Shown piece by piece: positions 36,058 to 48,374 of a DNA stretch of 64,000 bases. Both the position numbers and the translations under genes were made by a program. The notes beneath the pieces were generated by a model. The model was not told where the DNA came from and did no database searches. It saw nothing but the letters and a program-made list of their open reading frames with translations. Every line of letters begins with the position of its first letter. Within the stretch, counting starts at the first letter, position 1. Source of the DNA: Paramecium sonneborni (Eukaryota; Ciliophora; Oligohymenophorea; Peniculida; Parameciidae); NCBI GenBank assembly GCA_905182985.1, contig CAJJDN010000040.1, positions 275,777 through 339,776 on the forward strand, in the 5' to 3' direction.

Positions 36058-36895
36058 ATGGGATCACAATATTGTAATAATAACTAGTATCCCAAAAATA
36101 TGGAACTATATTTGAAGATGCAGAATTGCAAAAGCTTGATTTTCTATAATATTATCATAAAATACAATCACAAGAAGAAGCAAAAAGTATTATATTCAAG
36201 TTAGCAAATCGCAGTTACTCTAAAAAATTAAGGAATATATATATATACTTAGGTGATTGGATTATAAATAAAAGAGGGAAGGTTAAGGAATTTTAAAATA
36301 TCCTGATGATTCTGAATATTAAGGTGAATGGAAAAATAATAAAAAAATTGGATAGGTAAATTGATAGAAGTTGATTGAGATATTTATGAAGGATAGTGAG
36401 AGGATGATAGTACAATGGATGTTTAATCTTAGGATGGAGTTAAATGTATTAGGGTTCATTTAAAGATTATCTTTAAAACTTGTAGGATGGAAACAAATAT
36501 GAAGGACATTTCTATGAAGGTATTAAATAAGGATAAGTTAGATATACACGGAATGATGGTTCATAATATACAGGTTTTATTGATTAATAATAAGAGACAT
36601 TGTTAAGAAGTATAAATTTGGAAAAAGGAAAATAGTTAAAAGGGGAATGGTATGAAGATTATATGTGTGGATAAGGATCTAGAAATGGTCTAATCATTGT
36701 TAATTAAAGGTTAATTTAATAAAGACACTCTAAGTAGTTATTTAAGATATTTTAGAAGTTAAGATTTACGAAGGTAATTTTAAAATTATCGAAATCTAAT
36801 GGTAATGATAAGATGAAGATCTCTTAAAATAGTATTATAATTAATAAGAAGTGTAAAAAGATAACTTGGATGTACTTAATTTAGAGGAATTGTGA
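36058..36895 (+). pseudogene. Decayed MORN-repeat protein gene
   Basis: MORN-type units (GxGxxxYxDGSxYxGxW) are readable but in different frames. KYPDDSEYQGEWKNNKK is near 36292-36342. DGNKYEGHFYEG then NDGSQYTG follow near 36484-36580. KGEWYEDYMCGQG is near 36640-36680. Frames shift between these and TGA stops intervene (for example near 36310 in the first frame and around 36378 and 36398 in the second). No intron of normal length repairs all of them. MORN proteins bind membranes or scaffold at the cell cortex. This copy looks inactive. Confidence 0.6.
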
Positions 36896-36898
36896 AAT

Positions 36899-39800
36899 TC
36901 ATATATATATACTAATAATCATTATTATGAATTTAAATTATAAAATGGATTCGCTACTTGAATCAGTTGTATTGGTTTGATTGTTAGAATTATTACTTTG
37001 ATTATTAGTATTATTTGTAAATGTTGTACCACATTTTAAGCATTTTTAATGAGTAGAATCCCATGTATAAGTAAAAGCTGTTGCTTAAAAGCAATTACCT
37101 TCTGTTAATGAAGGAAATTCCATAGAAATACATTAAGAACTAGTCAATGCACATAATTCAAAGTTTTTTTGATCAAAATCTAAAATAGGTTAACAAAGGC
37201 CAGTTTCTTTAAATTTGGATGAGCAAGTGTGTTAAACACAAACAGATTTAGATGCACTTTCAGTCCATTAACAATTCCATGATTTTTAAAGACAAGTATC
37301 TTTATTAGATGAGCCATCAGAACAGTTAGTCATTAATTTACATGCTCCTTCACCATTATTTAAATACCATACACATAAACCATCAGTTCCACCTTATAAA
37401 CATGCTGTTTCAGTTAGATATTTATCACAAGTGGCTTTAATGACACAACCGATACCACTATCAACACAATTAGATATTGAAGAACAATTATCATTTAATT
37501 CTGTACATAATGCTTAACGACATTTGATAATATTAGGATCATATAAACATTTTCCATCAGTTCCTAAAGAAGTATTGCAATACTCTTTAGTATATGTTTC
37601 ACACTTAGCAATATTTATACATTTTGTATTATCTGAAGTACAAGTTGATAATTAATCATAACATTCTTAATGAGTTATAAGAGTTAAATGTTTACATTCT
37701 AATAAGATACATTTCTTTTCTTTATCATCATAATAGCATTTATTTCTTTTAGTATCAATAATACAATTACTTGATTTTGTATATGAAGAACAATCTTATA
37801 AATCAATACAACTAGTTTCATCGGTTGTACAAGTGGGATCAACATTTTAACATTAGATATGTGTATTATAGAATGCAGATTTGCATCCATCATATACTTT
37901 ACATTTACCTTCTCCATTTAAAGTTTCAGGTGTAAATACACATCTACCATCAGTTCCATAAAAACAACTTTAAATAGGTAAATTACTACATTTATCTATT
38001 GCTACACAAGATTATCCATCAGTAGTACATTCATTACTAAAAGAATAACATTCAGTATGATCTAGAAATGAAAGTGATTGACATGATGTATAAGCATAAC
38101 ATGCATCCCTAATCCATAAACAAGGTCCATTAATTCCATAAAAACATCCACTCTTAGTTTTCAATTCACAATTTTGTTAATTTACACATTTAATACCATC
38201 AGTTGTACATGTACTTTTAGCCGTTTAACATTCTTTGTGAGTTGTAAATGTGTAATCACTACAAACCTTATCTCTACAACCTGCAGCAGAAAATTCACAT
38301 TCATTACCATCTTTATCACTTGTACATGCTGCCTATATTTTAGCATCTTTACAACTTCCTTTCTATATACAACCACCTGATTGATTTACTGTACAACCTT
38401 ATTTATAAAGTTAACATTCCTTTTCTGTTACATATTTGCTTGGAGCACTATTACATCCAAAATTTACACATCTATTATTAATCCATGCACATTTATTATT
38501 TTATGAATCAGTAACACATGCTTATTAAAGATATGCATCTGTACATGTTGTTCTAATAACACAACCTCTTCCATTTGTTGTGCATTCTATTTTGAACTTT
38601 CTACATTCTTCATCTGTTGAATATGATTAAGGTGCATCACTACATTATAATACATTACAACTAGGTTAAAATGCACAATCTTATTTATTTTTATCGATTA
38701 CACATCCTGATTTTAAGTTATATGAACTACATGAATCAATATCTATGCATCCTTTTCCATTGGTAGTGCATTTTTTACTGTAAAATTAACAAGCTTCATG
38801 TGTTGTAAATATTTTATCAGCTTTATCACATGTTTTATCAGTGCATGCATTATTATACCATAAACATTCTCCACCAGTTTTATTTTTAATGCAATTAATT
38901 TAACTTGTATATTAAGTGCATTTATCATTTCTCTCTATACATCCAGTTTTAGCAATATTAACTGTGCATGTATCAAGATGATTATTACAAGCTGCATCAC
39001 TTGTAGTTTAATCAGAATTAGAACAAGTTCTTACTTAACATGCATTAGGAGATGCTTTTTTATTCCAAATACATTTTCCTTCTGTTATACTCTCTATGCA
39101 ATTTTATTCATACTCATAATTTGAACATAAATTAAATTTATCTACACACCCATTAAAATTTGTACCTGTGTAACTAACAGTACAAGTTTGTAAGAATGTT
39201 GAACAAGCCTTAAAAGTATTAAAATTAGCATGAGTACATAATCTATTTACACAATTTGTACCATTCCAAAAACATTATTAACCTGTAATTGTGAAAGTAC
39301 ATTAAAACTGTAATAAATCACTACAATTAACTTTTCTAGCAACACAACCAGCTCTATTATTATTTATCATACATCCATTTAAATAATAATTACATTCATC
39401 ATCAGATGAAATTAATGAATTAGCTGTAAGACATGTTTTTTAAATACATTTATTGTTTACCCATAAACAGAAAATAGTATTATTATTGGCCATATAACAT
39501 TATTCTTATTTTAAGTAATTACTACAATTTAATTCTTAAATTTAACAACCTGCTAAATCTTTTTATACTGTACAAATTTTTAACCAATCCTAGCATTCAT
39601 TATGAGTATTATATTCATCATTTGCATTTTAACATGTTCTGACAACACAAGATCCACTCCAAACACATTATTAATTTTAATAATCTACACTACATAATTA
39701 TTCTGTTTTATATGTGCTACAAGATCTTACTCCACATTTATCATTCACTAATGTGCATATTGGTATAAATCTACTACATGTTTATTCAGAGTAGATTGCC

Positions 39801-40912
39801 AAAACAGCATTTGTACAATTCTTATTTACACAACTTGTACCATTCCAATAACATATTTGAGTTTCATCTAATGTTTTTAAACATTAATTTTCTGTAGTAT
39901 ATCCAGTACATGTACTCATTCTCTTAATACAACCACTATTTGTGGCATTCACAGTGCATTCACTTTTAAATTGAGAACATAATTAATCAGTATTTGTAGT
40001 ACTTAAAGCATTTTCACATACCCATGTTTTACATCCTGAACTAGCAGTACAATTCTCTTAACCTTCAATACATGTTATAGAAAACCAAAAACAGATTGTT
40101 CCATTCACAGAAATACATTAACTTTCTTTTGTATAATTTTCACATGTTTAGGGACTATCCATACAACCTTGCAGATTTTCATTCACTGAGCATGATCCTA
40201 AAAATAACTCACATTATGCTTAAGTGTTATAACTTGAAGGAGCATTTGTACAATTTTTTTCTTTGCATGATCCATTATCCCAAAAACATGAATTACCCAA
40301 AGTATTAATAATACAACCTTTTTCTGTTTACTTAGTACAATCATCCTCAATATTTGTACAACCGCCAGTTTCTTTGACAGTGCATTATAATGATTTATCA
40401 TTACCCATCATATTACATTTTTGATGGGAATCATAGGTAGTTGGAAATTAATTGCATGCAGATATTTCTTAACATTTTTTATTTTCAATATCCCAAAAAC
40501 AAGGAAACTGTTAAGTATTAATTTCACATGCAGTTTAAACAAGATAATCATCACAAACTGTACTTATATTTATACATTTTTCTCCATCGCTAGTACATAA
40601 GGGTGAGATAGCTTGACAATCAATATGTGTTGCAGCTGTATAAACTGTACAACCACTAAATGGCTTGCACTTTTTATTATAGAATGCACAACCTGTAACA
40701 GGACAGGTATTGCTTTAAGAACAATAAGATTCAATATCAGTTGATTTACGGGTCTCGCATAAAGCTGATGTGCTGTTCCATTAGCAATCTATTTATGCAT
40801 TACAATCCAATAAACTTAAAATTTGTTTACAAATACAGGCCTCTGATTTTATTAGAGTTCCTGCAAACACTTAGGAGATAAAAAATAAAAGTAGGACTGC
40901 TCTAATTTTCAT
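36899..40912 (-). CDS. Cysteine-rich GPI-type surface antigen, 1337 aa, intronless
   Basis: One uninterrupted frame of 1338 codons. It starts with a signal peptide (MKIRAVLLLFFISQVFA, cleavage about residue 17-18). The body is built of about 60-80-residue units with strictly spaced cysteines, such as C-x-W, CxxxxxC and GCV/GCT steps, rich in T, N and D. This is the Paramecium surface antigen repeat pattern of disulfide-tied modules. It ends in a T/N/S stalk followed by a hydrophobic tail (FKFIIMIISIYI), as expected for a GPI signal. Such antigens coat the cell and cilia and are expressed one at a time. It is shorter than classic 2000+ aa i-antigens and lacks obvious central perfect tandem repeats. 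Confidence 0.92.
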
Positions 40913-41254
40913 TAATAAAATAATATAAGTATTTTTTGAAATTGTATGATGACACTTATATATCTGAATGTTGGATGTTTATTTAGAATAAAAAAGTCTT
41001 TTTTTATTGATGAATATATTTGATAAATTGGTTAAAATAATCAGGAGATCAAGAAAATGAACTAAAAATTTTAAGAGTACCCATAAGTTTTAAAAAAAAT
41101 TATATATTTATTAATCTAACTTTTGGATATTAATCTAATAAAAATAATTTGAGATCCAAAATAAACAGAAATTCTTATATATCATCAAGTTTAAATAATT
41201 AACATTAATACTCCCATAAAAGCAGTTAGGATATATCCATATCTTCCCATAGAA
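40913..41254. promoter_or_regulatory. Upstream region of the surface antigen gene
   Basis: 342 bp between the antigen start and the stop of the VPS9-like gene. No conserved box recognised by eye. Confidence 0.35.
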
Positions 41255-41722
41255 TCACTAAAACAATTTAAAAGCAATTTTATACATTTCTCCAGCAAAA
41301 TGATGAATCATTTTAATTTCTGAAACAAATGAAGGTATATTTGCTTGGATAATTAAATCATAAACTAATTCATTAAATTTATCAGCATCTGCATTTTTGT
41401 TTTCTTAAATCAATTTTTGAGCTGCATTATCTAAAACTTATAGTTTTTCTCTTGGAGATTTTTTATAAACTATACTTTAGAGAATAGTAACAGCTTTTTC
41501 TTATTTGATTTGAGATTTTATTTTCTTTTATATATTTGTTCTATAAGCAATTATTTTGCTATTTAATCCTTTGTCGTATTGTAATTTAACGAAATCATAA
41601 AAAGATTCATTTGTAAATAGTTCATCTAAAATAAGGAGTTTAATTTCATCAACTGTTTAAGTGGTCTTGTAGAATTTTGAGATGAGATCAGCAAAGAATT
41701 GTATAAATTGATTAATCTCCAT
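41255..41722 (-). CDS. Short VPS9-domain-like protein, 155 aa
   Basis: ATG 41720-41722 to stop 41255-41257, intronless. The C-terminal two thirds follow the VPS9 pattern: KSPREKLQVLDNAAQKLI, then ADADKFNELVYDLIIQANIPSFVSEIKMIHHFAGE. VPS9 domains are exchange factors for Rab5-family GTPases on early endosomes. The protein is much shorter than usual VPS9 proteins and consists of little but a partial domain, and the usual catalytic Asp/Tyr context is changed, so activity is uncertain. Confidence 0.7.
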
Positions 41723-42172
41723 TTTTAAATCGATGTGACTATGAAATAGAGATAGAAAGATACAAATCAGTTGCCTTAATAAAACTCTAAGCTAATTATG
41801 ATTATTAACTCTTATCCGAAATGATGATGGATGTAGAAACTAATGAAATCTTCATTTATGAATGAAACATCAAATCTTTTGGGTTTTGAACAAAGCTATA
41901 AAATATATCACTTATCATTTATTTTCTAATATGTAAATGTTATTAAATGGTTTTAAGTGTAGGCTAAACTCTATATTCATTTAATAATGGCATATGGTTG
42001 TAATCTTTATTGATGATCTCATTCACTCGAGCATGCCAACTGCAAGAGAGGAAAAGCTTCACTAATATCTGGAATTGTTGATATACATTCTGAACCAAGA
42101 GTATGTGATTATCTCTAGGATTCTTCCTAAGTACAACACATTGTCTTATTTCCCATTAATTAATTAACGAAC
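41723..42172. promoter_or_regulatory. Divergent intergenic region
   Basis: 450 bp between the VPS9-like start and the kinase start. A plus-strand frame continuous with the kinase is open from about 42015, so the kinase could start upstream through an unseen exon. Otherwise nothing recognised. Confidence 0.4.
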
Positions 42173-43546
42173 ATGAATAATCTACAATGTCTGAATTACA
42201 ACATTGCTAATCCACTTGACAATTACATCATAGGTGAATAAATTAATATATATAGAGTAGTCCATTGGCAAGGGAACCTTTGGTAAAGTTTATAGAGGTC
42301 TTCATAAACCAACTTAATAATTTGTAGCTATTAAGATTCTTGAGAAGAGCAGAATTGAATAAGCTGCAGATTTCACAAGGATATAAAGAGAAATTCATAT
42401 ACTTCGTAAACTTCGACATCCAAATATTGTTTAATTATATGAAATACTTGAATCAGAAACTAAAATATATCTCATCATGGAGTTTATAAGTGGAGGTGAA
42501 CTATTCCAACACATAATAAAACATAAGAGACTTTCAGAGAGTGAAGCTGCTGCACTCTTTTCATAAATCATTGAAGCTATAGAATATTTACATTCTCTTA
42601 AAGTTGCTCATAGAGATCTTAAACCTGAAAATCTACTTCTAGAAAAAGACACTCTAAAAGTAGTTGATTTTGGTTTAAGTAATATCTATTCTGATCTACT
42701 TTCCACTCCTTGTGGTTCTCCTTGCTATGCTGCTCCAGAAATGGTCTCAGGCATCTAATATTCAGGTATCAAGACCGATATTTGGGCTAGTGGCATAATC
42801 TTATATGCCATGCTTTGTGGATATGTACCTTTTGAAGACTCAAACACAAGAAAACTTTATGACAAAATCAAAAATTCAGATTTCCAAAGGCCTTCTCATC
42901 TGAGTCCTCAAGTCATAGATTTATTATAAGGTTTATTAAATAAGAATCCTATTAATAGATTGAGTATTGCTAAAATTAAAATGCATCCCTTTATTAGGTA
43001 TTATTATTCTTTTTATTTTTAAGCAAGCATTCTTATTCTGTTTAAATTCATCGCACTTTAGCTATCAATTCAAACATTATAAAATAGTTATAAACAATTG
43101 GAATTGATAGTTAAAAATGCAGAGAAATGATCATCAATAATAAACACAATCCTATTACTACTACCTATCATCTTTTAAATAAATATTCAAAGCCTGCTTA
43201 ACAAAGCTAAAGAGTCAGAACTCATTAGAGCATTAAATCAGTGGTCGATAAACCAAGTAATTCTATTGAAAGAAGACCTAATTCAAGCATTTACCACAAT
43301 AAAACTAAATCATATGAAAATAATTACAATACTGCTATGCATATGAATCGTGCATTTGATAATCGTATATCAGAAAGACCTAAATCTACTGAAAGAAGAG
43401 TTTGCACAGAAAATGACAGATGGGAACGAATCAAAACTTAATATGAGACCAAAGAAAATTCTTAACGAAAAACTCATATATTAAAACCAAGTAAATCACC
43501 AGTTATGTATGCAGAGTATAAATTGAAAACAGCAAGAATTATGTGA
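42173..43546 (+). CDS. SNF1/AMPK/MARK-like Ser/Thr kinase, 441 aa
   Basis: Exons 42173-42233, 42256-42997 and 43024-43546; introns of 22 and 26 nt. The domain spans about residues 15-268: [18 protein letters not shown] with its lysine, [25 protein letters not shown], the activation loop with [11 protein letters not shown], and [21 protein letters not shown]. All catalytic residues are present. A segment near 285-320 (LQTIGIDSQKCREMI) fits the UBA-like region typical of SNF1/MARK kinases. The tail is basic and serine-rich with ERRPNSS-type sites. Likely roles are energy or polarity signalling in the cytosol. Confidence 0.93.
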
Positions 43547-43562
43547 TTAATATATATAATAA

Positions 43563-44210
43563 ATGAAGAATTAAATTTCTAGTTTGATACTCAAAACATA
43601 CAACATTTTAGAAGTATTCAAAATCACTAATTTAGAATAATATGTATGAAGATATAGTTAGTTGGAATCAAGATGGGTTATCTTTTACAGTCAAAAATAT
43701 AAATTAATTCTCATCGATTGTTCTACCCAACCACTTCAAGCATTTGAATTTCTCTTCATATATTAAGATGGTAATTTTTGTTATCACATTAAGTTAAACA
43801 TGCATGATTTTCATAAAACATAAATAGAAAGTGTCAATGAATTTAAAAATGAATATTTCCAAAAAGGCAGAAAGTATAAACCACATTAATTAGGGATCTA
43901 CTTCATCAAATTAAACGATAAGCACATAATAAACTTAAAGCACTTAGCTAGTCTATTCAACATGATTCCTAAGATAAATTAGATTAAGTAACAACTATAA
44001 TTTTATTATTAAATCTAGCTTTCCTAAAAATGTGATTATTTGAATAACCTTTGCTCTTCACTTTTCGAAAGAAATCATAAAGTTATAAAAGATAATAAAT
44101 CTCTCTTAAAAGTTGTTACTAGCCATAGTAAAATCTATTTTCAAGATGAAATTTAACACCAAGAATAATTGTGTATAAAAAAAGAAGAATTAACAAATAA
44201 TGATTTATGA
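43563..44210 (+). CDS. Short heat-shock-factor-type DNA-binding protein, 200 aa
   Basis: Exons 43563-43613, 43636-43770 and 43794-44210; introns of 22 and 23 nt. Residues 6-75 carry an HSF DNA-binding domain: LILKTYNILE, then IVSWNQDGLSFTVKN, then FSSIVLPNHFKHLNFSSYIKMLNMHDFHK. The recognition helix region NFSSYIKMLN replaces the usual NFSSFVRQLN, so an arginine that contacts the GAA element in classic HSFs is lost. A helical segment follows but is short. The start is 16 bp after the kinase stop. It is likely nuclear, possibly with altered target preference. Confidence 0.85.
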
Positions 44211-44886
44211 AGATATCTATGTTTTTATAAATTAAATTTGTATAAATAAGGAATTTTACATTTTTACATTTTTTAGCTTCAATTATATTCAAAAATCCTT
44301 TTTTTCTAAATTCATTTAATAAATCATCAAATTTTATAAAATTAATGAAACTCTTAATCATATTTAAGATGCTCATTATAGAAGAAAATTAAAAATAACC
44401 TCTTTTTATAATAAAATAATAAACTACATAATTAAATTAAAATTCTTAAAGTATTAGACATTCAAAATTAATCTTTATTATTTTTTCTCAATTCAGAAAC
44501 AAATTAAAATTAATAACATGGTATTGTATTAAAGTATTTATTTTTTAAGTTTATAAGGTTTTCAAATGACATATTGTAAATATGAGAATTATTTTTTTTT
44601 ATATATTTTAAGTTATCAAAGAAATAATATAAAATGGAGAAAAAGCAAAAACATAATTAAGAGAATAAGTTTAATCTTAAAAACTTTATTTTATTATGAT
44701 TTGTTAACAAGAAGGGATTAGCCTTTGAAGCTTTAGAAAATTAAATAAATTTATGATTTGTTTACACTTATGTTTATTCAATAGACGCTTTAAAAAGGAA
44801 AAGTTCTTTTTTAAATATTTTTAAAAATAGATGTAATCCATTATATTTGATGATAATAATAATAATTATTATTTTAATTTTATAAT
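44211..44886. other. Intergenic
   Basis: 676 bp of AT-rich DNA with runs of T and A; no gene or repeat recognised. A minus-strand ORF here (44119-44376) is hydrophobic noise. Confidence 0.4.
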
Positions 44887-45876
44887 ATGCATTCAGAGTC
44901 AGTAAGATAAAAGGCGATTAGATATATAAATGAACTATAAACAGAAGATGATGATAGATTTCTTCCTTACAAATAAGAAAGAGATCATGTTGGTTTATTA
45001 TTGAATACCTAAAGAAAATCAAAATCGAATAATTAATTGAATACAAAAGCTCGAATCAAACATGTTTATAGTTTAGCTTCAATTACTAAATAATAGCCAT
45101 CTTAATCAACTTAATAAAATACTGTTTAGAAACATAAAAAAGAAAACAGTGCTCATAATTTAGACTTATCACTTCTATTCAACTTATAACCTCCATCTCC
45201 TGAAGAATAAGTTAAAGCTAAATAATATAAAGATATGATGGAAAAGAAAGCTCTATTAGAAATGTATGAAAGAAAGAAAGATACTAAAGTTGTTAGTCCT
45301 GCTTTAGAATAGATGATTGAAAAACTCAATTCAAGTATTACACAAGATAAGTTTGTATGGAAAATGAGTAATGTAGATAAAGGTAGAAATCTTGGTTATT
45401 TATTTCATGAATCTAAATTAAGAAAACATAATCGTAAAATTTAGAAACTACAGCCTTCTCTTCCTAATTATGAACCTAATTATCAAGCAATTCTACCAAA
45501 ATCTATATCAATACTTATTAAACCAAGTGAGAAACCTTCTTATTCTTAACAAATCTAAGAGTTCATAAGAAAAAATCAGTTAGATAAGGAAGCATCTAAA
45601 CAACCTTAAACTAACATTTCTAAGAAAGATAATACTCTTGAAAAAATGTATAGCATAATTTAGAATCAAATTACAAGAGAAGTGAATTAATCACTTATAT
45701 CCAATCCATAATCAATGAATCCTTTAGAAGAATTTAGTGCAAAACCTATTGAAGACACTTATATATAATAATTTCATTTACAAGTTAAACAAAAAATGAA
45801 AGAAACAAATAGAGCTAGGAAGAATATCTAAAATAAAATATAAGAATTTGATTCTTATTTATAAAAACACAATTGA
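44887..45876 (+). CDS. Uncharacterised polar protein, 329 aa, intronless
   Basis: ATG 44887 to TGA 45874-45876. Rich in K, S, Q, N and E with predicted helical stretches (PEEQVKAKQYKDMMEKKALLEMYE). No membrane segments, zinc clusters or repeats. The character suits a cytoskeletal or disordered nuclear protein; no family recognised. Confidence 0.65.
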
Positions 45877-46020
45877 TTTCTATTTAAGACTCATAATAAT
45901 TAAGGTTTTTAAATTCAAAATTGATAACCATTATTCATAATCCTTTTTATTTAAGTTCTAAACTTTTTTAAATATTAATGTCTAAAATATCAAATTTATA
46001 CATATAATTTATTAAGTAGA

Positions 46021-46705
46021 ATGTCAGAGGATGAATCTGATTAAGTTTTTGAAGAAGGACCATCAAAGAAATGTAATTGTAAAAACTCTAAATGCATAAA
46101 ACTCTATTGTGAATGTTATCAAAATAAAGTATTTTGTGATAATAATTGTCATTGTCATAATTGCTTTAACAATTCATCTAATGCTGTATTATTCAATTTA
46201 TAAAATAGAAATAAAGATAAAAAGCCATGCAATCCACATTAGAAAAAAACCCAAGTGCCTTTTAGCCGAAGATCACAACTTCTGATTCAAAACCTGATCC
46301 ATTAAATTTTGGAAAACATAACAAAGGTTGTCAATGCAAAAAGAGTGGTTGCATGAAAAAATATTGTGAATGCTTCTAAGCTAAAGTGCCTTGTTCAGAT
46401 TAATGTAAATGCATCGAATGTCGAAATTATGGATTCTTAACTAAAGAACATTTTATAAGAGCTACTAGAGGTGATGAAGATGATTTTTTATGTAACAAAA
46501 TTAAAGTTAATTAGATTAATTGTTATTGACAAAGGATTAAGATCATTTATAATCAGTGCTTTCATATAAAAAACCATTATTTGAGCAAAAAGAAATTGAA
46601 GATGTTAGTAATTAAATAAAAAAAATTATCTCATCTAATGAAACAGGTCCAATAGATCCTATACTTGATGTTTTTATTAAATTACTAAAAAACGCCTCTG
46701 ATTGA
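46021..46705 (+). CDS. Tesmin/TSO1-like CXC-domain protein (LIN54 type), 210 aa
   Basis: Exons 46021-46185, 46209-46505 and 46535-46705; introns of 23 and 29 nt. Two CXC modules: [22 protein letters not shown]...CHCHNC at residues 17-50 and [22 protein letters not shown]...CKCIEC at about 90-125. Each has the nine-cysteine zinc-binding arrangement and the tyrosine that inserts into the DNA minor groove. Paired CXC (CRC) proteins such as LIN54, TSO1 and Mip120 bind CHR-type promoter elements as part of cell-cycle complexes. The link between the modules is short and carries the first splice site. Confidence 0.92.
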
Positions 46706-47059
46706 TATAAATTAGTAAATCTATAAAGTTTTCATATTCTAACAAATATTTCTTTATTTTATTTATTATTTCATATCAAAACGCGACCTAATTATTTATT
46801 TTAAGGCTATTCAATTAATTAAGATTAGTTCATACTTTAATTACAAATAAATAAATGCTTAAGTATTATTTTTTTATAAATGTTATACAAATATCTTTTT
46901 ATCAAATAATTAAACTTTTTATATTTAGTTGGTTATTTAAATATAAAAGACTTAAATTGTTTGAAATGTTTTATTGAATTCAAATTTTATAAATAACTTT
47001 GCTTGCAAAATAATCGTCTGAATGATTTCTATTAATAATAATAGATTATTTCTTTTTTA
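46706..47059. other. Intergenic
   Basis: 354 bp, AT-rich, nothing recognised. Confidence 0.4.
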
Positions 47060-47548
47060 ATGATAGATTTTCAAAAAAAAGACTTATAAGACCCGAGAAA
47101 ATGTTTTAAGTGTCAAGAAAATTATTAAAATCTTAAGGAATTAACAACATTTTGACTTGAATATATAAATTCTTATCTCATCTTTTGGGATTAAATTAAT
47201 GAAATTTACAACTTAATATTTCAGATTTCTAAAGTCCAGAATACTCTAGGGATGTAACTAACAGTAATAAAAAAATTTAATAAAAATATTATATCGTAAT
47301 GGTTTCATAAAACAGCATAAATTTTCTCCTCTTTTTAAAACTTAATAATAATTCTTCAAATAAAAAATTTTGATACTAAATTTTATCGAAATTAAGTAAG
47401 AAGTTATAAAGGGAGAAAAAATGCTTTATAAGCTATCCAAAATATTAAAAATAATATAGTAGTTTAATCTTCAAAAAGCAAAGACGTTATTCAAAGATGT
47501 CTAAAGGTAAATAAGTTATTCTAATTTTTTACTAATTGTTACCATTGA
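47060..47548 (+). pseudogene. ORF with in-frame TGA at codon 32, unknown family
   Basis: From ATG 47060 the frame reads a short C-x2-C-bearing head (RKCFKCQENY), meets TGA at 47153-47155, then stays open in the same frame for 130 codons to TGA 47546-47548, with coding-like composition (LEYINSYLIFWDQINEIY; RSYKGRKNALQAIQNI). No normal intron removes the TGA without changing frame. Most simply a pseudogene or a gene with unseen 5' structure. Confidence 0.4.
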
Positions 47549-48374
47549 ACCATTTTAAATATTTTAAATTTTGATTAAATCTAACTTTATAATGTTAATA
47601 AATATTTATGTATTTAAGAATTTTTTTAAACAACACTAATATCTTAAAAGATAGGTGAGAAAAAAAATAAGGAAAATTCAATAAAATTATGAAATTAATA
47701 AAAAATAAAAATTAGATTAATAAAATTAGAGTATTTATTTAAAACTCATAAATAGCACTTTTCTTTTATAATTTTATTTAGCATTAAAGAGATTGAAAAA
47801 ATTTGATCTTCAAAAATAATTATATTTTAATGAAAAAGACTTTTGTAAATTTATTAATATTTTCCTTTTTTCTACTTACAATGAAATATAGGATCTGCAT
47901 GAAAACTACTCAAAATCATCCTAAAATATGAAAAGATTAAGAAAATGAGTGAAAAACAAAAAAATAAAATGTTTTATAGAAATTATTTTTATTGATTTTC
48001 ATACTTAAAGTGAATAAAATTTATGACATAAATTTATGAATCCTATTAATTAAAATAATCTTTATCAAATTTAAAAATCAAAAATTTTAATATTAAACTA
48101 TTAAATTCTTAAGTAAGAGATAAATAAAGTATTTAGTATCTATTTTTCTATGTAAAAACTTACGATAAGTCCTTAAAGAAGCTAGTTGAATATTTTTATT
48201 ATAATAAAATTTACTTATTTTAAAAATAATATTAGTATTTAAAAGGATTAGTAATTTAAAAGTATGACTCTGATTATAATTCAATAATTTATTCTCGATT
48301 GATTAGTTTAGTTAAAATTTATATTATCAAATTGCGAAATGTTGCAAATCAATTATTGATTAATATATTTTCAA
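47549..48374. other. Intergenic
   Basis: 826 bp of AT-rich DNA upstream of the second sensor gene. No coding, RNA or repeat feature recognised. Confidence 0.4.

Noticed and set aside
36028..36060. Bidirectional promoter motif
   Set aside because: The gap is only about 20 bp and the plus-strand partner is a pseudogene, so no regulatory site can be argued.
38174..40401. Short ORFs on both strands inside the surface antigen region
   Set aside because: They are off-frame shadows of the 1337-aa cysteine-rich gene; the threonine/cysteine-rich ones are its antisense or shifted reading.
41820..42060. Plus- and minus-strand ORFs upstream of the SNF1-like kinase
   Set aside because: Both are open under the ciliate code but short, mutually overlapping and without splice links or conserved motifs.
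44119..44376. Minus-strand ORF of 85 codons
   Set aside because: It overlaps the end of the HSF gene on the other strand, is T/A-driven hydrophobic sequence and has no coding-like features.
47153..47155. Selenocysteine TGA
   Set aside because: No selenoprotein family is recognisable and no convincing downstream SECIS-like structure was seen; a broken gene is simpler.
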